The notes: generated by a model not told the origin, from the letters alone. DNA of 38,309 bases from Candidatus Gastranaerophilales bacterium (GCA_900548405.1 UNSJ01000018.1:1-38309), one strand, 5' to 3'; shown: positions 24,218 to 32,878, counted from the first letter of the stretch. Numbers and translations are program-made.

Positions 24218-24874
24218 ATGGTAAGTAACAGAATGAATGAAGGCGTTGGTAAAAAGATAGTTGAAGCCTTAAAAAAGCAATCAGATATTGAAATTCAATC
24301 AGTAGTCGAAAACCCTGCACCTGTTGAAGAAGAAACATTAACAGATACATCTTCTGCAATAGAATTTACTACACCTGAGGAGCCTTCTTATGAAGAACCT
24401 CAAATGGAAAGTTTTCAACAACCTGAACATGACTTTTCTTCCGAACCTGAAGAAGAAACTCCTGTATTGCAGCAGCCTTTTGTAATGCCTAATACTATGA
24501 CATTTACACAAAGCGCACCTTCTCCTGTTATTGAAAAAGAAATTTTTGCTAATGATTTGGAAGGATTTGAAATCCCTACAAACGTTGCGGTTTTAAAACA
24601 ACTTATTAATCAGCTTCCCGCAGGCGTTTCAAAACAAACAGGCGCTCTAATTATTAAACAAACAATGGAAGCTCTCGGTATTTCAATGAAAAGTGTTTTA
24701 CAAGAAGCACAACAGGTTCAAGAAAGCTTAAATAATTCTCAAAGAGAATGTCAGGCTTCTATTATGGAATACAGAAAACAAATTAATGTTTTGGAAAAAC
24801 AATCTCAAAAATACCAAAGACAATACTCTGCATTAAATGATATAATAAGTTTATTTATTCAAACAAGTATCTAA
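24218..24874 (+). CDS. coiled-coil protein of unknown function
   Basis: 218 residues. The first 110 are acidic, Pro/Glu-rich and probably disordered (EEPSYEEPQMESFQQPEHDF). Then a compact helical part follows (IPTNVAVLKQLINQLPAGVS, KQTGALIIKQTMEALGISMK), and a coiled coil ends it (QQVQESLNNSQRECQASIME...LEKQSQKYQRQYSAL). AGAGGA precedes the ATG. There is no signal or membrane segment. The layout resembles cell-shape or division adaptor proteins, but no family was recognised. Confidence 0.72.
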   Translation: MVSNRMNEGVGKKIVEALKKQSDIEIQSVVENPAPVEEETLTDTSSAIEFTTPEEPSYEEPQMESFQQPEHDFSSEPEEETPVLQQPFVMPNTMTFTQSAPSPVIEKEIFANDLEGFEIPTNVAVLKQLINQLPAGVSKQTGALIIKQTMEALGISMKSVLQEAQQVQESLNNSQRECQASIMEYRKQINVLEKQSQKYQRQYSALNDIISLFIQTSI

Positions 24875-24951
24875 AAAGGAGGCTTTAGCCTCTGGAGTGC
24901 TATTAAAAATTTTACGAAAAATGTCAAACATGTTTTAAAGGAGGCAGAATT

Positions 24952-25781
24952 ATGACACAAGAAGCATTAAGGGTTGCCCCCCCCCCGACAAGCTTAGCTG
25001 CTTGACCCGCAATTTTGGGGCTTTTAAGAATTTAAGGGGATTATTTCAAGGGTTTACTCTCGCCGAAGTTTTGATTACTCTCGGAATTATTGGTGTGGTT
25101 GCGGCGATGACTATGCCATCGCTTATTCAGGACAAACAAAACACTGAAAGGGTTTCTCAACTAAAAAAGGTATATTCATCTCTAAGTCAGGCTTTTATTA
25201 TGGCTGTTGCAGAAAACGGCACTCCTGATGAATGGGGAATGGCAGGAATGTATGATGAAATAAGCCATTATCAAATGGCAACCAAACTTGCTAAGCATTT
25301 AAAACTTTCTGAAAATTGTATTGATATGGATCAAACATCAATAGACAAAGTTTGTAATCCTGATAAGAATTTGCACCTCAAAAGTACCTCAAGAAGTGTT
25401 ATATTACTTGACGGTACACGCGTCACTTTTAGATGTTGGAATAGCCAATGTAAATCAAACTATACTTATGCCAATCAAAATTCTGCATTAAAAAATACAT
25501 GCGGAGAAATTTCTGTTGATTTAAACGGTAATAAACTTCCTAATGAAAATGGTCGTGACAGATTCCAATTTTATGTTACTAAAACGGCATTAGTTCCTTG
25601 GGGTATACAAGATGATGTTCATCAATTTGAAAAAGCTTGTAACAGGAAAGTTACCTATCCTTATCCCGGCTTTACAGATGAAAAAATGTATGCGTGTACA
25701 GCTTGGGTACTATATAACGAAAACATGGATTATCTGAAATGTGATGATCTAAGTTGGAAAGATAAAACAAAATGCAAATGA
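24952..25781 (+). CDS. type IV pilin-like protein split by a C10 tract (frame off as read)
   Basis: ATG 24952 follows a strong AAAGGAGG and reads MTQEALRVAPPPTSLAA, with C10 encoding the Pro run, then stops at 25003-25005. The prepilin frame is one base off: it reads DKLSCLTRNFGAFKN, then LRGLFQG, then FTLAEVLITLGIIGVV, with the peptidase site after Gly. One extra C (11) joins them exactly. The only start in the pilin frame after the tract is a TTG at 25002 without a ribosome site, overlapping the stop. The globular part is Cys-rich (NCIDMDQTSIDKVC, CWNSQCK) and has VDLNGNKLPNENGRDRF. It ends at a strong terminator. Phase-variable or slippage-dependent expression is inferred. Confidence 0.82.
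24977..24986. repeat. C10 homopolymer tract, copy C
   Basis: Ten C in the coding strand, eight codons after ATG 24952. The next bases form a small palindrome (CAAGC...GCTTG, 24989-25004) as beside copy B. Flanking similarity to copy B is on the same plus strand although the host genes are in opposite directions. Confidence 0.92.
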
Positions 25782-25785
25782 CCAT

Positions 25786-25814
25786 AAAAAATCCCGCCTG
25801 CTGCGGGATTTTTT
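25786..25814. terminator. strong bidirectional terminator
   Basis: AAAAAATCCCGC and GCGGGATTTTTT (25786-25797 and 25803-25814) pair perfectly around a 5-base loop. It ends the prepilin on the plus strand and the unknown gene at 25816 on the minus strand. Confidence 0.92.
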
Positions 25815-25815
25815 A

Positions 25816-26142
25816 TTATCTGTATGAGAATGAACTTTGAATATTCTTATCAAGTAATCCTTGACAGGATTGATATTCTGCTTCAATCATTTTTAACCTG
25901 TTTTGATACTGCTGCATTTGCATATCTAGTTTTTGTTCAAGTACTTTCAGCTTCGCCTGTCGCTGCTGCAGTAATTTAGTTGTAGGAGATTCAGGATCAT
26001 AATCGTTGCCAACCTGCATCAAATCGCTTGTTGATTGCATTAATCCCATTTTTGCCTGGGTTATCAACTGGATTTTATATTCCAGATCTAACCTTGACTG
26101 TTGGAGATACAATAATCTGATTTGTGAGGTAATTAATCCCAT
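25816..26142 (-). CDS. 108-residue helical protein, short relative of the 27455-28705 product
   Basis: Starts MGLITSQIRLLYLQQSRLDLEY and ends VLEQKLDMQMQQYQNRLKMIE followed by KNIQSSFSYR. Both ends match in pattern the ends of the 416-residue protein at 27455-28705 (MGMAASQARYLGLTARKTNVEY... and LELRLRQLDTEQDALQ...KNIESTFKTFE), without the 300-residue middle. Paired terminal helices with a variable centre are the design of flagellar rod, hook and filament proteins and of some type III secretion tips. There is no signal peptide. AAGGAAG precedes the ATG. It lies 14 bases after the gene at 26157. Its function is unknown; export by the type III apparatus is an inference. Confidence 0.72.
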   Translation of the reverse strand: MGLITSQIRLLYLQQSRLDLEYKIQLITQAKMGLMQSTSDLMQVGNDYDPESPTTKLLQQRQAKLKVLEQKLDMQMQQYQNRLKMIEAEYQSCQGLLDKNIQSSFSYR

Positions 26143-26156
26143 TTCTAATCTTCCTT

Positions 26157-26429
26157 TTACCTTGTTTCATTAAGGTTATTACCCTTCAGGAACGTGTGCT
26201 GGTTATTTTCTGCTATCAGCTGTTCCATCCTTTGAAACTGGTGGCGGTGGTAGTTCAATCTGTATTGAGCCATCTTGCGTTTCTTGTTCATTGTCAGGAA
26301 TTCTTTAATCCCGTCAACAAATGAACTTGATATAGACTTTATCGGGTTTTTCCTTATGAGAAAGTTCTTTGAATATATTAAGAAATCGAGTATTCTTTTA
26401 ATATTCATCTCTAAAGTATCTCGAAGCAT
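26157..26429 (-). CDS. 90-residue basic protein of unknown function
   Basis: Basic and His/Gln/Asn-rich, helical in look: MLRDTLEMNIKRILDFLIYS, KKRKMAQYRLNYHRHQFQRM, LIAENNQHTFLKGNNL. AAGGAG lies 4 bases before the ATG. It is the first gene of a two-gene unit with the 108-residue filament-like protein, so it may be its partner or chaperone, although secretion chaperones are usually acidic and this is not. No family was recognised. Confidence 0.6.
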   Translation of the reverse strand: MLRDTLEMNIKRILDFLIYSKNFLIRKNPIKSISSSFVDGIKEFLTMNKKRKMAQYRLNYHRHQFQRMEQLIAENNQHTFLKGNNLNETR

Positions 26430-26495
26430 TTTTCTCCTTACACTTTAGACCTACATGTATATAAAAACAACTTGCACATAATTATTGCCATGTTT

Positions 26496-26525
26496 CTTAA
26501 CATTTGCTTAACATGTCTTAAACAT
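26496..26525 (+). promoter_or_regulatory. Pho-box-like array of three direct repeats
   Basis: CTTAACAT (26496-26503), CTTAACAT (26507-26514) and CTTAAACAT (26517-26525) recur every 10-11 bases, one helical turn. This is close to the cyanobacterial Pho box (PyTTAAPyPyT/A repeats with 3-base gaps) and is typical of PhoB/OmpR-family binding. It lies about 70 bases upstream of the minus-strand gene at 26157-26429. On that strand the repeats read in the reverse sense (ATGTTAAG). Confidence 0.45.
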
Positions 26526-26608
26526 GCTGTCTAAAGTTATTTCACACTATTATATAACGGACAAATAATAACCGAACTTTAATAAAAAACAGGTTTTGTA
26601 AAAAAATA

Positions 26609-27430
26609 TTACATGTTTTGAATAGCTTTGCTGTCGCCTTCAATAGATTCTTTCAGCATTTTCTTAACAACATCGCCTTGTGTATCTAACATTTTGCATA
26701 CTGTTTCAATGTTTCTCACTTTATTAGAAAGAATTGTATCAGCATTAGCCGTAATATTACCAGTTACATTTTGGTAAGCCGCCAAAGCAGCAGATGATGT
26801 ACCTTGCATCAAATTACCCATAACAATAGCAGGAAGACCGTATTCTCCCAAATAAGGCGCTGCAGCCTGCATGATACCGCCCCAGCCTGAAATTACACCT
26901 GCAACAGGTAATACAATATTTTTCATTGAAAATCCGTAACCGTTTGCCGCGCCAAGACCGTATGCAGCAGCACTTGCAACATCCGCAATACCGCCTACAC
27001 TTGATGCGTAGCCTGTTGCAACACCTGTATCACTTCCCCAGCCGTTTAAAATAGAGGAAGCACCACCCGTTGCATAACCGTCGCCCAACCCCCATGAAAC
27101 AGGAGCTGCACCGCCCGGAAAACCTGAATAATTGTATAGTGAATCTATACCGTATGAAGAACCTCCATTAAATTTTGAAGCATAAGATGTTCCAGGTATA
27201 TTCATAGATTCAGAAGCGCCAAAAACAGTTGCAAATGAAGACGGAGCAAGTAAACTTGCGATGTTGTATAAAAATCCGCCGGTAGCTTCAAAACCGGTAC
27301 CTTGACCGCTTCCTGATACTGTTAAATCTCGAAGTTTATCATAAGTTTCCCAAAGCTGTGCTTTTGCATCACCGCTCGCTGAACCGAATTTATTTGCTAT
27401 AACTAAGTAACTGTCGTTTTTGTAAGCCAT
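26609..27430 (-). CDS. Gly/Ala/Ser-rich protein of unknown function
   Basis: 273 residues. After a helical start (SYLVIANKFGSASGDAKAQLWETYDKL) comes a long Gly/Ser/Tyr-rich tract (FNGGSSYGIDSLYNYSGFPGG, GYATGGASSILNGWGSD). A weakly hydrophobic helical region follows (NIVLPVAGVISGWGGIMQAA, GLPAIVMGNLMQGTSSAALAAY), then a charged helical tail. There is no signal peptide. A hydrophobic centre between helical ends recalls pore-forming or exported structural proteins. AGAGG precedes the ATG. It begins 24 bases after the 416-residue filament-like gene, so the two are almost surely one operon. Confidence 0.7.
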   Translation of the reverse strand: MAYKNDSYLVIANKFGSASGDAKAQLWETYDKLRDLTVSGSGQGTGFEATGGFLYNIASLLAPSSFATVFGASESMNIPGTSYASKFNGGSSYGIDSLYNYSGFPGGAAPVSWGLGDGYATGGASSILNGWGSDTGVATGYASSVGGIADVASAAAYGLGAANGYGFSMKNIVLPVAGVISGWGGIMQAAAPYLGEYGLPAIVMGNLMQGTSSAALAAYQNVTGNITANADTILSNKVRNIETVCKMLDTQGDVVKKMLKESIEGDSKAIQNM

Positions 27431-27454
27431 AAGAACCTCTTAATATCTTTTCCA

Positions 27455-28705
27455 TTATTCGAAAGTTTTGAATGTTGATTCGATATTCTTTTCAATAACT
27501 TTCTTAACCGCTTCCATTTCAGTTTGAAGAGCATCTTGTTCTGTATCAAGCTGTCTTAAACGTAATTCCAATGTACGGTCTTGTTCCTGAATTTTTTCTG
27601 TTTTTGCGTTTATATCAGCAATTGCCTTTTCATAAACCTGCATATCGTAGTTATACTGGTTCATTGCATCATTATAAGCATTTTCATCAGTAATTGTTTC
27701 AGTATTCAATGCATAAGTTGCTGTTGAATCTTCATATTTTATTGATTGAGGACGTCCTGATGCATCTAAATCGACAAATGCTCTTTGAGTTCTTTCAATC
27801 TTTGTTTTAACATCTTCTGCATAATATGAAGTTAATTTATTTTGATTTTCAGTAGGTTTTGTCGGATCAGGAGCTGAAATTGCTGATGCGGTTAAATCTT
27901 CCAAACTTGCAAAATATCTTGTTCCTTGATATTCCCAAGTATAAATATCATTTGAAGTTGCAAAGTTTTCTGTCGGGAACTGTTTACAAATTTCTTCATA
28001 AGCAGCTTTTTGTTCAACATCAGTAGGATCGTATTTGGATACTTCACAGTTACCTACATATGTCGGAACACCTGATTCTACGAAATAATTTGCCGGATTT
28101 TCAGTACCGGTAACTGCCTTATCAAGTTCTTCACGAGTAGAGAACTTCATTGTACCGTCTGTATCTGTATAAACAAACAAATTATCTAAATCTTCATTTT
28201 TCAATTCAGGGTAGTCTTCGCAAATTTTATTAAAGTTGTTTCTTTGTTCTTCAATTAACGGATCATATTTATTTAATGTATTAGCACCTACATTGTACAC
28301 GTCATTAGCGGCATCGTATGTTACATCATTCATATCAATACTGCCTTGAGAGCCTTTGGTATCAAGCTTAACCTGAGGGTTTGCTTTTTTGGTTTGAATA
28401 CCTGTATAAACATCAGCATAATGATAATGTGTGATTAAATAATTGTAATCGGGATCATTTGTAATCTCGGTCATATTGGTAATTGTTTCATCATAAGTAC
28501 CTTCAGTGTAAGAATACTGTAATGTTGTATAATCTTGAGTACTCGGTGCAGTAGGAACTTCCAACGCAAGAAGCTCATTGAATGTATTAGCACTCTGGTT
28601 TGCCAAAGCTGTACGAGCCTGGTTAACTTGCTGTCCTTCATATTCAACGTTTGTTTTTCTTGCAGTCAATCCTAAATATCTTGCCTGTGATGCTGCCATG
28701 CCCAT
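27455..28705 (-). CDS. 416-residue filament-like protein of unknown function
   Basis: Starts MGMAASQARYLGLTARKTNV followed by EYEGQQVNQARTALANQSANTF, a helical end. A 300-residue variable, Thr/Asp/Tyr-rich middle follows (TSYYAEDVKTKIERTQRAFVD among others), and a coiled-coil end (ILRLRQLDTEQDAL type heptads, KKVIEKNIESTFKTFE). The ends match the short protein at 25816-26142. It has no signal peptide but a strong promoter and ribosome site (AAGGAGAG). Helical ends around a variable core suggest a self-assembling, exported filament or hook-like protein. No known family was recognised. Confidence 0.75.
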   Translation of the reverse strand: MGMAASQARYLGLTARKTNVEYEGQQVNQARTALANQSANTFNELLALEVPTAPSTQDYTTLQYSYTEGTYDETITNMTEITNDPDYNYLITHYHYADVYTGIQTKKANPQVKLDTKGSQGSIDMNDVTYDAANDVYNVGANTLNKYDPLIEEQRNNFNKICEDYPELKNEDLDNLFVYTDTDGTMKFSTREELDKAVTGTENPANYFVESGVPTYVGNCEVSKYDPTDVEQKAAYEEICKQFPTENFATSNDIYTWEYQGTRYFASLEDLTASAISAPDPTKPTENQNKLTSYYAEDVKTKIERTQRAFVDLDASGRPQSIKYEDSTATYALNTETITDENAYNDAMNQYNYDMQVYEKAIADINAKTEKIQEQDRTLELRLRQLDTEQDALQTEMEAVKKVIEKNIESTFKTFE

Positions 28706-28742
28706 AGAGTTACTCTCCTTATTGTACTACCTTACATTTGTA

Positions 28743-28770
28743 CTTATAATGAAGTTTTTTATAAAGTCAA
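28743..28770 (-). promoter_or_regulatory. strong promoter of the filament-like gene
   Basis: On the minus strand, -35 TTGACT (28770-28765), 16-base spacer, -10 TATAAG (28748-28743), about 38 bases before the ATG at 28705. One of the best -35 matches in the window, implying high expression. Confidence 0.65.
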
Positions 28771-28872
28771 CATTATATAAAAAATTATACGGTATTAATT
28801 AAAAAATATATATCTAAAAGCATCTAAAATCATACGTTTAGATGAGAAAATAATTCAAAAATCATATAATTT

Positions 28873-28909
28873 ACATAAAAGAAAAGCCGCCATACTTTTT
28901 GGCGGCTTT
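28873..28909 (-). terminator. terminator of the S1-domain gene
   Basis: AAAGCCGCC (28883-28891) and GGCGGCTTT (28901-28909) form a perfect 9-bp stem with a 9-base loop, followed on the minus strand by a TTTTCTTTT run. It lies about 22 bases after the stop of the gene at 28932. Confidence 0.88.
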
Positions 28910-28931
28910 ACGTTATTAATTTATAAGAGAC

Positions 28932-30002
28932 TTATTCTGCAGGTAATTCTTTTTCTGATCCCGGATCATTTACGGTTAATGCAATACGTTTATCAGTAGG
29001 GTTAAATTTCAAAATAAACGTATCAATTTTATCACCTACCTGTAAAATACATTCTTTTTGGTTTTGCAATTCTACAACTTCTGCATGCGGCAATAAAGCT
29101 TCAACACCGGGGAATACTTCTACAAAAGCTCCGAAGTGTTTAATTCTGGTAATTGTACCTTCAACTTTGTCGCCTTCTTTAATTTGTTTTTCAGCTTCTA
29201 ACCATGGATCAGGTTCTAAGTTCTTCAAGCTTAAAGAAACACGTTGTTTATCATGATCAACTGCAATAACTTCAACATCGATTTTGTCACCTACATTCAA
29301 AATATCCGTAGGATGATCAATCCATCTCCAAGATAATTGAGATAGTGGAAGAAGTCCGTCAATACCGCCAAGATCAATAAACGCACCGAAATCAGTAATC
29401 CTTACAACATCACCTTTAACAATTTGTCCCGGTTCAATTTGTGAGAATACATTTTTTCTTGCTTCTACTGCGCTGTCTTCATAAACCTTTTTATTAGAAA
29501 GGATAAAGTTATTTTGCTGTGGATCAAGAGTAAGAATTTTTAACTCAATTTTTCCGCCAACTTCTAAATCGCTTTCTTTAGCTCTTAATTGAGAAGAAGG
29601 AACAAAACCTCTTACGCCTGAGATTTCAACAAGCACACCGCCTTTAACAATTCCTGCAACTGTTCCAAGAATAGTATCGTCAGCTTCTTTTGCTTTTTCA
29701 AGTTCTTTCCATGCATAAGCTTGATCAACTTTTTTACGAGATAATAAAAACTTACCATCTTCATCTTCTTCTCTGATAATTAAGAATTCATATTCTTTAC
29801 CTTTTTCAAACTTTGCTTCAATATTTTCATCTCTATCAACAGCTTCGCGTGTAGGAACAACCGCAATAGTTTTTGCTCCGATATCAACCATTACGCCTTG
29901 ACTGTCATAACCACAAACGATGCCTTTTACTAAATCCCCTTTTTGAAAATTATAGTCATATTGTTTCAATAATTCTTCAAAATCTAACTCTTTTGATGTC
30001 AT
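28932..30002 (-). CDS. rpsA: S1 RNA-binding domain protein (ribosomal protein S1-like)
   Basis: About 356 residues with four S1 domains: GDLVKGIVCGYDSQGVMVDIG, TILGTVAGIVKGGVLVEISG, GQIVKGDVVRITDFGAFIDLGG and GDKVEGTITRIKHFGAFVEVFPG. Such short S1 proteins occur in cyanobacteria and Firmicutes; E. coli S1 has six domains. It binds mRNA and helps ribosomes load messages without strong ribosome sites. A start 8 codons upstream (30026) is in frame, but GGAG lies 5 bases before the ATG at 30002, so this start is chosen. It is followed by a strong terminator. Confidence 0.9.
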   Translation of the reverse strand: MTSKELDFEELLKQYDYNFQKGDLVKGIVCGYDSQGVMVDIGAKTIAVVPTREAVDRDENIEAKFEKGKEYEFLIIREEDEDGKFLLSRKKVDQAYAWKELEKAKEADDTILGTVAGIVKGGVLVEISGVRGFVPSSQLRAKESDLEVGGKIELKILTLDPQQNNFILSNKKVYEDSAVEARKNVFSQIEPGQIVKGDVVRITDFGAFIDLGGIDGLLPLSQLSWRWIDHPTDILNVGDKIDVEVIAVDHDKQRVSLSLKNLEPDPWLEAEKQIKEGDKVEGTITRIKHFGAFVEVFPGVEALLPHAEVVELQNQKECILQVGDKIDTFILKFNPTDKRIALTVNDPGSEKELPAE

Positions 30003-30167
30003 TTTTACTCCATTGTCATAAGACACTATACTAATAACGTTACTATCATTTTAGCAGATGTGGCTTGACTTGTAAAGCTTTTGTAAATTCTCTTAACATT
30101 TTAAACAGCATAAAGTGCGGACATCTGTTCTCTTTCGGACGTCCGCATATGCTATGAATACTGTGTT

Positions 30168-32816
30168 TTAAGCCTTTAAAGACTCTATCAGATCTGAGAT
30201 TGTTTTTTCCTGTACTTCTATCTCAGCTATTCTTGATTTTGTTTGTTCGATTAGCTCTTGCGGGGCATTAGCTACGAATTTAGGGTTGTTTATTCTGCCT
30301 GAAAGTGATTTTTTCTCACTTATAAGTTTGTCTAATTTCTTTTGCTGACGCGCAATTTCGGCATCAAGGTCAATCAAATCAGCCAGAGGCAAAATGATTT
30401 TTGAAGCTGAAACAACAGCCGTTGCAGATTTTGGAGGAATCGGAGCATTCATATCTTTATAAGATATGTTTTCAACTCTTGCGAGGCGCTTAATATAAGC
30501 TTCAATTTCTTCAAAAATAGGTTTTTCCGCTTTTTCAGCTCGGATTTCAATATCACATTTTACAGAAGGTGAAATATTAAAACTTTGGCGGACATTTCTC
30601 AAAGAAGTAATTGTTTCAAAAACAAGTTCCATTTCTTCAGCTTCTTTAGAAAACTCTAATTCTTCCTTAAAGACAGGGAATTCTGAAACAATAACAGCTT
30701 TGGTTTCTGTCTGCTTAGGAATTAACTGCCATACGCGTTCTGTGATATGCGGCATAATAGGGTGTAACATTCTCAATGACATATCAAGAACATATCTCAA
30801 TACCCTCTGAGTATTAGCTTTTAATTCAGCATCTTGAAGTTGAATTTTTGCAATCTCAACATACCAATCACAGTAAGAATTCCAGAAGAAATCATATAAA
30901 ACGTGAGCTGTTTCGCCAATTCTGAATTCTTTAATGTTATTATTAATTTCTTTTGCTGTTTTGTTTAGTTTATCTAAAATCCACTTGTCTGCAATTGTAA
31001 GATTTTCAAAATCAATATCTTTATTATCAACACCGTCAAGGTTCATCAACACAAACCTTGAAGCATTCCAGATTTTGTTAGCGAAGTTTCTTCCGTATTC
31101 AAATCTTTCTTCACTCATTTTAATGTCTTGACCGCCATAAGTACATAAAGACGTCATTGTAAATCTTAATGCATCACAGCCATACTTGTCGATAATTTTA
31201 ACCGGATCAATAGTGTTGCCTTTAGACTTAGACATTTTTTGACCTTTTTCATCTCTGATAAGACCGTGAATATAAACGGTTGAAAACGGCGCTTTTCCTG
31301 TAAATTCCAAGCCCATAGTAATCATTCTTGCAACCCAGAAGAAGATGATATCAAAACCTGTTACAAGAGTTGTTGTAGGGTAGAATTTTTTAAAGTCATC
31401 GCTGTCCGTATTCGGCCAGCCCATAGTTGAGAAAGGCCACAAACCTGATGAGAACCATGTATCAAGAACATCAGAATCTTGAGTGTAATTAGCAGGATCC
31501 GGATTTTCTTTTGCAACAACCATTTCGCCTGTTTCATTATGGTAATATGCGGGAATTTGATGTCCCCACCATAATTGACGAGAAATACACCAATCGCGGA
31601 TATTTTCCATCCAGCCTAAATAATTCTTTTCCCATCTGTCAGGAACAAACTTAATCCTGCCGTCTTTAACAGCTGCAATAGCTTCTTTTGCAAGAGGTTC
31701 CATTTTAACAAACCACTGTTCGGAAAGAAGCGGTTCTATTGTAGTTCCGCAGCGCTGGCATTTACCGACATTGTGCTCATGATCTCTTGTTCTTAAAAGG
31801 AAGTTTTCATAAGAAAGCATTCCAATAATTTTTTCTCTTGCTTCGTATCTGTCCAATCCGTGTAAAGATTGAGGAACTTCTCCGCAAGCCTTCATTTTGC
31901 CTTCGGTATCAATAACCCAAACAGGTTTTAAGCCATGACGTTTACCAACCTCAAAATCGTTAGGATCGTGCGCAGGTGTAATTTTAACAGCACCTGTACC
32001 AAAGTTTTTATCAACATATTCATCTGCAATAATAGGAATTTCTCTGCCTGATAAAGGAATAACAACTGTTTTTCCGATAAGCTCTGAGTATTTATGGTCA
32101 GACGGATGAACAGCAATTGCAACGTCACCGAATATAGTTTCAGGACGTGTTGTAGCAACAATAATTGCACCGTGTTCACCTTTTAAAGGATAAGAAATTT
32201 CCCACATGTGTCCTTGTTCGGTTGCATATTCTGTTTCAACATCAGAAATAGCACTGTTACAACGAGGGCACCAGTTTACAATATATTTTCCTTTATAAAT
32301 CAATCCTTTTTCATACAGCTTGATAAATACTTCTTTAACAGCTTCAGAACAGCCTTCGTCAAACGTAAAACGTTCTCTTGAGCGGTCAAACGAAGCTCCC
32401 AAGCGTTTACATTGATCTAAAATTGCAGATTTATGCTCATTAGCCCATTTCCAAGTTTCTTCCAGGAATTTTTCACGTCCCAAATCATATCTTGAAACTC
32501 CTTTTTCACGCAATTTCTTTTCAACAACGTTTTGAGTTGCAATACCAGCGTGGTCTGTTCCAGGAAGCCAAAGAGTCTCATATCCTGACATTCTGTGATA
32601 ACGTGTTAAAATATCCTGCAAAGTTTCATCTAAAGCGTGTCCCATGTGAAGCACACCTGTAACGTTTGGAGGAGGGATTACAATAGAATAAGGCGGTTTG
32701 TCGCTTTTTGCATCAGCCTTAAAAAATTCTCCGTCTTCCCAGAATTTATAAATACTTTCCTCAGTTTCTTTTGCATCGTAAACCGTAGGTAAATCTTCAG
32801 TTCTTATAGCTGTCAT
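30168..32816 (-). CDS. valS: valine--tRNA ligase
   Basis: 882 residues, normal length. Class I synthetase marks: HMGH at 57-60 (HIGH motif), KMSKSKGN later, the editing-domain stretch ATTRPETIFGDVAIAVHP, LPGTDHAGIATQ (valine-specific) and ISRQLWWGHQIPAY. The carboxy end is the coiled-coil arm (ARQQKKLDKLISEKKSLSGR) that grips tRNA. AAGGA precedes the ATG. No T-box leader was seen in the short 5' region. Confidence 0.97.
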   Translation of the reverse strand: MTAIRTEDLPTVYDAKETEESIYKFWEDGEFFKADAKSDKPPYSIVIPPPNVTGVLHMGHALDETLQDILTRYHRMSGYETLWLPGTDHAGIATQNVVEKKLREKGVSRYDLGREKFLEETWKWANEHKSAILDQCKRLGASFDRSRERFTFDEGCSEAVKEVFIKLYEKGLIYKGKYIVNWCPRCNSAISDVETEYATEQGHMWEISYPLKGEHGAIIVATTRPETIFGDVAIAVHPSDHKYSELIGKTVVIPLSGREIPIIADEYVDKNFGTGAVKITPAHDPNDFEVGKRHGLKPVWVIDTEGKMKACGEVPQSLHGLDRYEAREKIIGMLSYENFLLRTRDHEHNVGKCQRCGTTIEPLLSEQWFVKMEPLAKEAIAAVKDGRIKFVPDRWEKNYLGWMENIRDWCISRQLWWGHQIPAYYHNETGEMVVAKENPDPANYTQDSDVLDTWFSSGLWPFSTMGWPNTDSDDFKKFYPTTTLVTGFDIIFFWVARMITMGLEFTGKAPFSTVYIHGLIRDEKGQKMSKSKGNTIDPVKIIDKYGCDALRFTMTSLCTYGGQDIKMSEERFEYGRNFANKIWNASRFVLMNLDGVDNKDIDFENLTIADKWILDKLNKTAKEINNNIKEFRIGETAHVLYDFFWNSYCDWYVEIAKIQLQDAELKANTQRVLRYVLDMSLRMLHPIMPHITERVWQLIPKQTETKAVIVSEFPVFKEELEFSKEAEEMELVFETITSLRNVRQSFNISPSVKCDIEIRAEKAEKPIFEEIEAYIKRLARVENISYKDMNAPIPPKSATAVVSASKIILPLADLIDLDAEIARQQKKLDKLISEKKSLSGRINNPKFVANAPQELIEQTKSRIAEIEVQEKTISDLIESLKA

Positions 32817-32878
32817 AAAAAAATCCTTCTTATTTTTCGTCTACTTTAAAAATAGCACAAAAAAAAGAAAAAACAAAT

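Noticed and set aside
24878..24905. Terminator after the coiled-coil gene (GAGGC-TTTA-GCCTC hairpin)
   Set aside because: The stem is only five pairs and no T-run follows. It also contains an AAGGAGG-like segment, so its role is unclear.
30100..30150. Terminator of the valS or S1 region (GCGGAC...GTCCGC hairpin)
   Set aside because: The stem is good but has a mismatch, a long loop and no T-run on either side, and it lies between an upstream stop and a start in the same direction. It is left unassigned.
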